NCBI GenBank assembly: GCA_965644315.1
Contig: CBFFRQ010000069.1
Span: 62,001-126,000, forward strand
Reading direction: 5' to 3'
From: Caecitellus pseudoparvulus
Lineage: Eukaryota; Bigyra: Bicosoecida
Length of the DNA stretch: 64,000 nucleotides
Positions 23,823 through 32,469 of this stretch are shown here, in pieces (position 1 is the first letter of the stretch; each line of letters starts with the position of its first letter). The translations under genes were made by a program, and so were the position numbers. Under the pieces are notes generated by a model, which saw nothing but the letters and a program-made list of their open reading frames with translations, was not told the origin of the DNA and did no database searches.

Positions 23823-24822
23823 ATGGCAGCCCGCACCAACGCCGAGATGCTGGATGGTGCGTTCCACTGCACAGGCCCTTGTGTGCTGCAGTGCAGTATG
23901 CCACCTCCCTGGCGCCCCCGCCAACCGCACAGCTGCCCTGGCGGAGCTGGATGACGAGGAGGAGCAGCAAGCCAAGTCTGCCGCCGAAGCTGCACAGGCC
24001 GCAGCAGACGCCGTGGCGGCAGCCGACGCCGCAGGCTTCCAAGGGGACGAAGACACAGATGCTGTGCGTGCTTGTGCGAGCCTGGCGGGCTGCATCCTTC
24101 CGCACACACACGCACACGCACCCCTGCCCTTCCCCCCTGCGCAGGCTGCCAAGCAGCTCATGGACAAGCTGGCCGATCCCGACTTCAAAGCGGCGCTGGA
24201 CCAGGCCATGGGGGACATGAAGGCCAGCGGCGTGCCGGACGGACAGCGTGGTGCCACGGTGGACGGCGCCGCGCCCCTGGACAGTGACGAGCTGGACGCC
24301 ACCCTGCAGGCGACGCTGGACATGATGGGGAAGCTGGGGGGAGACCCGCACGCGGCAGATGCGGCGGGGGGCATGAGCGAGGAGGCCATGGCGGAGATGA
24401 TGAAGGAGTTCGAGAGCATGGGCAAGAAGCCCGACTTCCAGGCCGTCATTGACAACATCATGAAGCAGCTGCTGACGAAAGACATCATGTTCGAGCCGGT
24501 GCAGGAGATCACGGCGCGCTTCCCCGAGTGGCTCGCCGACAACCGCGGCAAGCTGTCGGCAGAGGAGTACGCCAACTACGGCCGCATGTACCAGGCCTTC
24601 CAGCGCCTGGCCGCCACCTACGAGACGGAGCCCGACAACTTCCCCCGCATCATGGAGCTGATGCAGGACTTGCAGGCCTGCGGACAGCCCCCGGCGGACA
24701 TCATCAAGGACCTGGCGCCAGGGCTGGACTTCGGACCGGACGGCATGCCCATGCTGCCCAACATGGGCGCAGGCGTGCCCGGCATGCCCCAGCTGCCCAC
24801 CGGCGCCTGCTGCCTGCAGTGA
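23823..24822 (+). CDS. PEX19: Peroxisomal membrane protein chaperone PEX19
   Basis: Soluble, farnesylated receptor that binds newly made peroxisomal membrane proteins and delivers them to PEX3. Exons 23823-23856, 23933-24063 and 24145-24822 (introns of 76 and 81 bp) give 280 residues (human PEX19 has 299). The N terminus, rebuilt across the first splice, has the short acidic helix MLDAALAELDDEEE, fitting the PEX3-binding motif. The helical C-terminal domain (from about residue 130) contains MAEMMKEFESMGKKPDFQ, IMKQLLTKDIMFEPVQEI and FPEWLADNRGKLSAEEYANY, all typical of PEX19. It ends in C-C-L-Q, a CaaX prenylation box. Both donors are GTGCGT. It is convergent with mitoferrin, 87 bp between stop codons. 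Confidence 0.96.
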
Positions 24823-24909
24823 CGCTGGCACCCCTCCCCCCCCTGCTTAATGAACACACCACCCGCTGCAGACATGCATTGCACAGGGGGCCTGCGCTGC
24901 AGCCGCCGT

Positions 24910-26148
24910 TCAGGCGTGTTGCAGCGCGTACTTCACAGCCTCGTACGTGCCCCAGCTGATGGCCATGGCAGGCGTGTGCAGTGCCACACGCGCCCCCAGA
25001 CCCCGGAAGAACCCTGCCAGCCCCTCCTCTGCGTGCAGCTTGCGGGCGACGTCCAGGACGCCTGCGTACCGCGGCCCCTGGGGGGGGCGGGTGGAGGGGG
25101 GGGCGCAGGCGCAGTCTGCCGCACCCCCCCCTGGGACCCCCTTGTCGGGCTTGGTGTAGTACTGGGCAACTTGCAGGCCAGGTGCCCCCTGCCCGCCACT
25201 GCCCAGGAGGGAGGAAGAGGTGGCTGCCAGGCGCCTGGCAGCGGAGCGCAGGGTGGAGGAGGTGGTGGAGGAGGGGGGTGCGGGGGGGGGCACTGGCACG
25301 GACTCTGCGTGCACAGCACACGCTTCCAGCGCCTGTGCCGAGCACTGCTGGGTCTGCAGGCGTGTCTTGATGACGTCCAGGGGCGTGGTGGCGCAGGCAG
25401 CCACTGCGCCCGACACAGCGCCCGAGGTGAGGTACACACCCATGTCGTGCTGGCCGCCAGGGTTCAGCACCTCCTTCATGCTCTCGTTGGTGGCCACCAC
25501 GACACTGGCGTAGGGGATGTTCATGACCAGGGTGGTGGGGAAGGCCCGCCACAGCGCAGACAGGCCCTCGCTGCGCGTGACGGAGGTGAGGCAGTCCCAC
25601 ACGCCTGAGTAGTACCCCAGCTGCAGGCGCTGCTTCACCAGGTCCATGGGCGTGATGATGGCGTCATGCATGACGGTGGCGCACGCGCCAGCGGCAGCGG
25701 CGCCCACCACGTGGTGCCCAGGGGAGTTCACGCCAAAGGCGTCCTTGGCCACCTCGTACACGGTGAAGTACGCCGTGTGGGAGGGAATGCACGCTGTGAG
25801 CATGGCAGGCGCGCCCCGCCACAGTCGCGCAAAGCCATGCTGCTTCAGCAATGCCGCGAAGGAAGGCGGGTTGCTGGACTTGGCAGAGGTTTGCAGGAAT
25901 GTCTGTGGGGTGGGCGTGGCAGCCGTGTGGGCGTCACCGCTGCGCGGCCAGTTCCATGCGGAGTTTCATGCCCGCGTTTCGCGTGTTTTGCGCTGCGCAC
26001 ACCTCACCTTGTACGTGTCCAAAGGGAACATGGCCACGTGCTCCATCACGCCAGCTGCACTCCCTGCAATCATGTGGTGCACAAAACTGCCCTTGCTGGG
26101 GTCCCACTCCTCCCAGTCCTCGTCAATCATCGGCATGTGGTCCGCCAT
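24910..26148 (-). CDS. Mitochondrial iron carrier, mitoferrin type (SLC25A28/37, MRS3/4)
   Basis: Inner-membrane carrier thought to import iron for haem and Fe-S synthesis. Exons 26148-26008 and 25902-24910 (105-bp intron, phase 0) give 377 residues. Three carrier repeats are visible, with signatures FPLDTYK at the end of exon 1, TPMDLVKQRLQ and TPLDVIKTRLQT. The mitoferrin-like features are the GSFVHHMIAGSAAGVMEHVAMFP start and the VMNIPYASVVVATNES helix. Repeat 3 is odd: about 90 residues of Ala/Ser/Pro-rich sequence separate KTRLQTQQ from the matrix helix (YAGVLDVARKL), far longer than the usual loop. The insert has runs of C in the DNA but keeps frame. The start follows an acidic leader, MADHMPMIDEDWEEWD. 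Confidence 0.92.
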
Positions 26149-26612
26149 GCTGGGCTGCAGCTCAGTGACGCCAGCTATGCGAACACGGCCCGCCCGCCAA
26201 ACGGGGCCTGCGCGAACGGTGGCAGGGTAGTGGGCAGTGCTAAATGGGAAGTGTGGGTGACCAACTGCTTATGGTCGGGCAGCCTCGCGCGTCACGTGGG
26301 ATTTGCCGGGCCCGCCCCGAGTCTGCGGGAAAGGAAGCGCCTGTGCAGTGCCGAGTGCTGGGCAGCTGAGGCCGGCGACGCAGCAAGGGCGCACGCCACC
26401 CAAAGCCAGACACCCCGACAGCCCCCGCACCGGAGTTCCCAGCGCCTCACACACACCTTTGCCAGCTTGGCAAGCTTTGCTGCAGTGGGGCTTGCGCTGG
26501 GCTGTGTCTGCCGCTCACGGCACCGGCTGCAGGCTGCCACTTGCACTGCACACCACTCACACCAGGACAGCTGCTCCGGGTCCCCGCCCGAGAACTGGCC
26601 GCGCTCAGCAAC
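26149..26612. other. Divergent promoter region, mitoferrin and ankyrin genes
   Basis: 464 bp between divergent start codons. ORFs here are shadows or extensions without protein-like features. No RNA gene or repeat was seen. Confidence 0.4.
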
Positions 26613-27956
26613 ATGGAAACTCGCAGTGCTACACCCCCTGCGGTTCCAGATGACGCCGAGGCGCCGCCTGCCGCGCAGCACGCCGCTGCTGAAGCTGTGG
26701 TTGGCAGCGGCGAGGAGGAGGACGTTACGGCACATGATATCGGCAGCCTTGATCAGGACGCTGTGGTGGCTGCACTGCTGGCGCAGGACACTGAGGCTGC
26801 TGCTGCTGCAACAGAAGGTGCAGATGAGGGCTCCATTTCCGCGCAGGCCGTCCTGGACGCGCTGCAGCACGCGGCGCCTGATGCGGATTTAGACCTGCAC
26901 CTCCGGAAGGCTGCCCAGCTTGCAGGGGACCCTGTCGAGCTCGTGTCGTTGCTCCTGGACATGGGCGCCGATCCAGATGCGAATGATGACAATGGGCTCA
27001 CCGCACTGCACTTTGCTGCCAGAGAAGGCAACAGCGGCGCCGCCGCCATCCTCCTCGCCGCAGGCGCAGACGCCTTGGCGGCTGTCGGCGAGGCACACTT
27101 CACACCGCTTCACAGGGCGGCAGCAGGCGGCCACGCACGCATTGCCGCTGCCCTCCTGGCTGCAGGCGCAGACGCCAACGCTGGCCAGGGCATCGGCACG
27201 CCTCTCTTCGCGGCACTCTCCCAAGCAGGCACCGTGGCGCCTGGCAACGTCGTGCTGGTGCTGGAGGTGTTGCTGAGAGCTGGCGCAGTGGTGGACGTGC
27301 CTGCCGCCCAAGCCGCCCTGGAGGCCTCCACCGCCTCCTTAGCTGCCCTGCAGCAAGCCGCACAGACGACCAGGTGGCCGGGGGACCTCGCAGTGCGCCC
27401 CTCCCCTCAGCACCAGGTCGCAGACGGCGAGGCGGCGGATGCGTGTGCCCAGGCAGCCCGGCTGCTGCAGCAGCTGCATCCAGTGGCAGGTGCTAGCGAT
27501 GCATCTGACACTGAAGGTGCCGGCACTGAGGTGCAGCCAGTCTCCCCCCTGCTACAGGGCACTGGCACTGGCACTGGCACTGGCACTGGCACTGGCACTG
27601 GCACTGGCACTGGCACGGGCACGGGCACGGGCACGGGCACTGGCACTGGCACGGGCATTTCCCCCGCTGGAGGGCTGGCATCCCCATCGCCACCCCCCCT
27701 CATGGCACACCAAGACACGGCTGTTGAAGACGAGACCCATCACACGAGTGAGGGGGCAGGCGAGGAGTCACGTGCAGCACCAGTGGAGCAGGCGCCCGCC
27801 CCCGCACGACCACCAGTGGAGCAGGCGCCCGCCCCCGCACGACCACCAGTTGAGAGTGGCCCCACCATCGTCGCACCGCCAGGGGCGCCGCCTCTCGCCA
27901 AGTCTGACCCTGCGCCAGGCCCAAATGCGACAGGGTGCTGCTGCGTCGTGCAGTGA
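26613..27956 (+). CDS. Ankyrin-repeat protein ending in a CaaX box
   Basis: A 447-residue single-exon protein of unknown role. The N-terminal 90 residues are acidic and Ala-rich. Ankyrin repeats occupy about residues 95-230: clear units are DDNGLTALHFAAREGN, then AHFTPLHRAAAGGHARIAAA, each followed by LL.AGAD. A helical linker follows. A Gly-Thr dipeptide run of about 33 residues (from about 316) comes from a GGCACT/GGCACG minisatellite, and then two copies of the 11-residue unit PVEQAPAPARP. The protein ends G-C-C-C-V-V-Q: the last four residues, C-V-V-Q, form a CaaX prenylation box, and the two preceding Cys could be palmitoylated. Membrane anchoring is therefore likely (inference). The Met at 26613 was chosen because upstream in-frame sequence looks non-coding. 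Confidence 0.85.
   Translation: METRSATPPAVPDDAEAPPAAQHAAAEAVVGSGEEEDVTAHDIGSLDQDAVVAALLAQDTEAAAAATEGADEGSISAQAVLDALQHAAPDADLDLHLRKAAQLAGDPVELVSLLLDMGADPDANDDNGLTALHFAAREGNSGAAAILLAAGADALAAVGEAHFTPLHRAAAGGHARIAAALLAAGADANAGQGIGTPLFAALSQAGTVAPGNVVLVLEVLLRAGAVVDVPAAQAALEASTASLAALQQAAQTTRWPGDLAVRPSPQHQVADGEAADACAQAARLLQQLHPVAGASDASDTEGAGTEVQPVSPLLQGTGTGTGTGTGTGTGTGTGTGTGTGTGTGTGTGISPAGGLASPSPPPLMAHQDTAVEDETHHTSEGAGEESRAAPVEQAPAPARPPVEQAPAPARPPVESGPTIVAPPGAPPLAKSDPAPGPNATGCCCVVQ
27558..27657 (+). repeat. In-frame GGCACY hexanucleotide minisatellite
   Basis: About sixteen tandem copies of GGCACT, some as GGCACG, encode alternating Gly-Thr within the ankyrin protein. Because the unit is six bases, length changes by whole units keep the reading frame. 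Confidence 0.95.
27780..27850 (+). repeat. 33-bp tandem repeat, two copies plus remnant
   Basis: Two identical 33-bp units (27780-27812, 27813-27845) and the start of a third encode repeated PVEQAPAPARP in the ankyrin protein's tail. Identity at the DNA level suggests a recent duplication. Confidence 0.9.
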
Positions 27957-28731
27957 AGGCAGCCTCCCCAGGTGGACCTCCAACACCTGCCGCCACATTG
28001 CAGCGCGCTGAGTGGTTGCCTGTTCACCAAGACACTTTTGAAGTCGAACACCAGCACAGCGACTCCCACTCCTGGCGCTCAATCAGCCCGTGCAGGTCAG
28101 CTGCTGCTTGGAAAGTGTGTAGCGGTGCAAGCAGCATAGCTGGGCGGGTTACCGACCCGCTTGTCGTCCACGGTCGCCAGCGCTCCAGCTCTGCTGCCGA
28201 GTATCTCCAACAGGGAAGGCTGCGTTGCTCACTTGGGTTGGTACCATGGCAAGGGCACACCTGCAGTGGCGAGTTTCCGGGTCGCCCTCTTTCCTCAGCC
28301 CGCGCCGTCAGCAAGTCAAGGGCAAGCACGCGCAGGGCGCGAGGTGTCCGCCTGTGTGGCCGACTGAGAGCCGAGTGAATGGACTGACTTGAGGCCAGCT
28401 GACACACGATGTATGCATGCGGTCCTTTGCCCGTGTGCGGGACGCACGTTTGGCGAGGTGCCTGGCTTGTTTGTTCCTCGCGAGCCAGCCCGGCTTCAAT
28501 GCTCATCAGGCAACCCTCCGAGCAAGTGGCGCGGACAAAATTCACCTCCTTCACCACTTCCACGACTGGAATCTGCCCCATAGGTTTTGAGGGCCCTGGT
28601 GCCCTGCAACACGGCACAGTTGAAGGCGACTGCGGCAACTCCTGCGCACCATCCCCAGCGCTCCTGAACCTCTCTACAGCAGGCCAAGGCAAGGAGGTGG
28701 AAGCTCATGAGTTGGCAGATCGTTGCACAGC
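27957..28731. other. Intergenic region, may hold 5' exons of paralogue A
   Basis: About 775 bp without a supported ORF. By analogy with gene B, whose first exon is only 56 bp, a short first exon of gene A may lie here just upstream of the acceptor at 28730, but I could not identify it. ORFs here lack hydrophobic or domain pattern. Confidence 0.4.
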
Positions 28732-31700
28732 GGCCCCCGCCGCTTCTGGCAGGAAATGCTCCTCGGAGTCTCCTGGCTGGCGCTGGGTGCGTGCGCGGCT
28801 TGGTGTGCACTCAGTCTTTTTCTGGTGCCCTCACCCCACTTGTACTGCATGTGCCACACAGACTGCGGTACGGTTCCACGATCGTCCTGGGCATTGCCAC
28901 GACTGTACTCTCCCTGCCTCTCATGTTGTGGATGACGGTGCACCTGTCCAGCGCGTGGGCGCTGCTTGGTACGTGAGGCGTTGGCAGCTGTCGCGGCGAC
29001 GGGGTGCGCTGTTGCGCGAGACTCCATGATGGACCGTGGCTTGCCTCCCCGGGCCTTGCTTCGATGGCCCAAGCATACCACTGTAGTAGGCATGCTTGCC
29101 TCTCCTCGGCACTGCATGGCGTAGTCCCCTGTGCCTGCGCCGCTTGCCAGTGTGCGGCACTTCCTCGCCCGGGATCCCTGCACAGAGAGTCCGTCCCAGC
29201 AGCTTCCACCGTGGAATGGAACACGCACGTACACGCAAGTGGCCACCTTGACCAAGCACGATCCTGATTGGGTGCGTCTTGGGGCCATGGAGTTCCCCTT
29301 GCGGCCGCTGCCGCGTGTGTCTGGGCATGCTCCAGGCGCCTGGCGCACCACCACCACCCCGCCTGCACAGATGAGTGCGACGTGGCGCTTTTCCGCCATC
29401 GATGCGACTGGGGTACTGCCAGCAATTCTGAGCACTGCTCTCGTGCCTTGGTGTGTGCTGGGGAACTTCGGCCTGTGCCGGTTTCGCCTGGCGGGGCTGC
29501 TGCCCGCAACGCCTCTCGCAGTTGCTGCGATCACGGCTGCGTTCGCCGGCATGACTTCCGTGTCCTGGCCCTGGTCCGGCACGCCACGCTCCCTCATCAT
29601 GCCCATGGCTTTGTTTAGCACGGTCTTCCTCATCAGCGGCGCGCTGTGCCTGCCGCGGCTCATCTCCCGCGCTCAAGACCTGCGGCCCACGGCTCTGTCG
29701 CGGGCCGCTTCGCTGACAGTCACGGGCCTGACAGTTTCGTCTGCCGGCTTCGTGCTGGCGCTAGCGTGCAACATCTTCACGTGGCTCACCGCCAGAAACG
29801 GGCTTGTGGTTCGCTTCCTCGTGCGATTCTTGCTGTTTGCCGCCGTGGCAGAGCTGGCGGCTGTTGTGCAGCGCGCCGCAGTGCGAAGGTGGGTGCTGCC
29901 CCACGTTTCAGCCAGTTACTCCGTCGCATTCCTGGCGCCACTGTCGTTCGGTGCCGCGTTTGTGGGGCGCTTCATGGCCCTGAACGTGTCCTCCTTCCCC
30001 GAGTGCATCGCTATGGGTACCCTCGTGACGCTGACGTCAGTCGTGGCTCGTGCCTCAGCTCGCCAGCGCGATGCGTGGGTGGGCTGGGCGGTGTGTGGCA
30101 GGTCGCGCCAGGCGGGTGCTGGCCTGCAACCCGGGCTCATGGCTCTCACCCAGCCCCAGCAAGCAGCCCATGACCGGGCCTTTTACGCCGGCTTGGCTGT
30201 CGTCGGCGAGGCGAGCGAGCTGCTGGGCATCCTCGCAAACGCCGCAGCCATCCCGCTGCTGCGCATGCCGCCCTCCACCGGTGCGGAGATCCTGTCCATC
30301 CCAGACGTCATGGCTCGAGCTGGGGTCCACCTAGCGATTGAAGCTGGTGTCATGGTCTTGCCTGCCCTCCTGCTGTGGGCAAGCCCACTCCTGTTCGTGT
30401 GGGCTGCTGACGCGCACGTGAACGGTGTGTACCAACAGTCCCTCCTGCCGAAGCCACGCCCTGCCGACCTTGCTGGGCACAGCAGCACAGGGGCCCCTTC
30501 GCCACAGCAGTCCACATCCCCTCCTAGATTCGTCACGGAACTGCCTGTGCTGGCCGAGCTGGCCCACGGGGACAGCTCCTCCTCACTGTCCCTACAGGGC
30601 TGGTCGGGGGGCATGCGACGCCCCAGCGCCGACGAGGCAGAACAGGCAGCAGTGGGCAGCACCTTGCACTCCATGCCTGCTCGGGCTTCCCCTGCCCTGC
30701 TCTTGGAAGCCACTGCACCCGTGGCGCTGCGCAGTGCCACCCCGCCTGACGAGCAAGTGGTCAGCGAGCGAGTGCCGCCGACATTGATCGTCGCGAAGGG
30801 GCGGCGAGAGGAGGGCGTCGACTACGACCAGCAGTGTGGCCCCACCCTCAGCGGTGATTCCCTGTGCTCTGCGGGCCGTTGCTCCCCTGTGCCCCTCGCT
30901 GTGGGGCAGGAGGGCGGCCGCATCCCCTCCGACGGACCCGCCAGCTGTGGCAGCTTCATGTGTGTGCACCTGCCTATCGGGGGCGGGTGGGCAGGCCCCA
31001 CGTCACCCAAGCCCCACGCCCACATCGTGCCCACCATTCGTCTGGACAACCTGCCCGCGAGCGGTGGCTCGCAAGTGGAAGGTGCCCTGCCGGCGCCTCG
31101 TGCCGCTGTGGGGCCTGGGCCTCTCGTGCGCTCCCGAGGGGGGGGCGTGTGGGATGCATCCCGCGACGTGTCTGAAGATGGCAGTGTGGGCCCACCAGTC
31201 CGCATGGCGGAAGCGCGGGGCATCAGCGGCGTCACGGCCAGCCCCCTAGGCGTGCAGATCTCGTATACGCGCAGTGCCAGCACGGGATTGCACCGGCCCA
31301 CCTCAGGGGGAACACCGCAGTACGGCTCCGCTCGCAGCGCAGGGCCAGTCCGCCTGGGCCACCTCACTCCTAGCATGGCCTCAGGCAGCAACTTCAGCCT
31401 GTCCACCCTCGAGAAGGGTGGCAACTCGGCGCTGTGCGGCGGACCAGCCTGCTGCGAGGCGCCCTCGAAAACGCCCCACCCCTGCCACGGCTCCGCCTGT
31501 GGCCAGTTCTGCCGGCGGGCGATGTCTCTGACATGGGGCTGTTGTGCTGTGTCTGAGGATGACACGCCCCTCCTGCGGGCGCACGCCGAGGCGGTGCAAG
31601 CGCTCATGCTGCACAGCACCACTGTGCACCAAGCAGTCTGGCAGCCCATGCACACGAGTCGGTGGCTGGAGCTGCAAGCCGCAGCACCCCAGCTCGTGGG

Positions 31701-32064
31701 CGGGTCGGTTGGCGGCACCAGCACACATCCACCTGGCCACTGCTCAAGCTCCACTTCAGTGCCCACGTTCATCGACGACGCGCCAGGCAGCTCCCGCCCC
31801 GCACAACGCAGGCCAGTCCGGCCTCGCCAATTCCCCCTGTCGCGCCACGCTCTACTGCTGGTGGAGGTGTGGCTGGCACGCACCACAGCTGCTTGGCAAG
31901 CGCTGCCCCGGGTGCTGTTCCTGGGCTTGCTGGTGCTGGTACCCTGCATCACCTCCTTTGCTGCGTTTCAAGTGGTGCACCCCTGTCGCAAGTGCCCCTT
32001 CCTGCCCCCCGCCCAAATCGGGCAGCCCGACGCTGCCTACGTGTATGACTCGTGCAGTTGGTAG
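28732..32064 (+). CDS. Polytopic membrane protein, family A/B/C, member A (5' end unresolved)
   Basis: Function unknown. The last exon, 29371-32064, is secure. The preceding exon ends at 29271 (intron 29272-29370, 99 bp, phase 0) and carries an N-W-N-G-T-type glycosylation sequon region (PPWNGTRTYTQ). Further upstream, 28740-28830 encodes RRFWQEMLLGVSWLALGACA, matching gene B exon 2. Then 28862-28968 encodes a second hydrophobic segment in another frame, and the join between the two is not resolved. About eleven to twelve membrane segments are followed by a loop of more than 400 residues rich in Ser, Pro and Gly. After it come a Cys cluster (CCEAPS...PCHGSACGQFCRRAMSL then TWGCC), a last span and the tail C-P-F-L...Y-V-Y-D-S-C-S-W. 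Gene B, the tandem paralogue, follows. Confidence 0.75.
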
Positions 32065-32469
32065 TCCGACTGCCCGGGATGGGCCGCCGTAATGTATTCT
32101 TTCCGTGCGCAGACCCTGCCAGCGCACAGCGCCCTGGCCGCTCTCTCACCCCGACGGCCAGGAAGAAGCTCGGCCAGCGCCAGCTTCTCAGCTTGATGCG
32201 TCCCATCCCCCTGCTCGCAGCAAAACACGGCCAGCGGCCAGCAGACACCCACACTCCGCCACGCAAGACCTACCTTCACCTGCTGCCCTTTCACATCACG
32301 CTAGCGCAGCCCGGGCCGGGCGTTGCGCACTTTTCCAGGCTTGGTCAGCCCGCGTTGGCTCCCGAAGCGGGCTGGTGACGGGCCGAGACAGCCCCCCACT
32401 CTGCACACCGCTGCGTGGGCAGCGCGTGCTTCCGTGCCCTATAGGTGGGCCCTTTATCCCTTGCACAGC
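32065..32469. other. Intergenic region between tandem paralogues A and B
   Basis: 405 bp. It includes the gene A 3' end and gene B upstream region. No supported coding sequence or repeat was seen. Confidence 0.4.

Noticed and set aside
23794-24831. 345-codon minus-strand ORF
   Set aside because: Antisense of PEX19, crossing its introns without any protein-like feature.
27558-27657. Possible CRISPR-like or satellite array
   Set aside because: It is a simple in-frame hexanucleotide minisatellite without spacers, coding Gly-Thr within a real gene.
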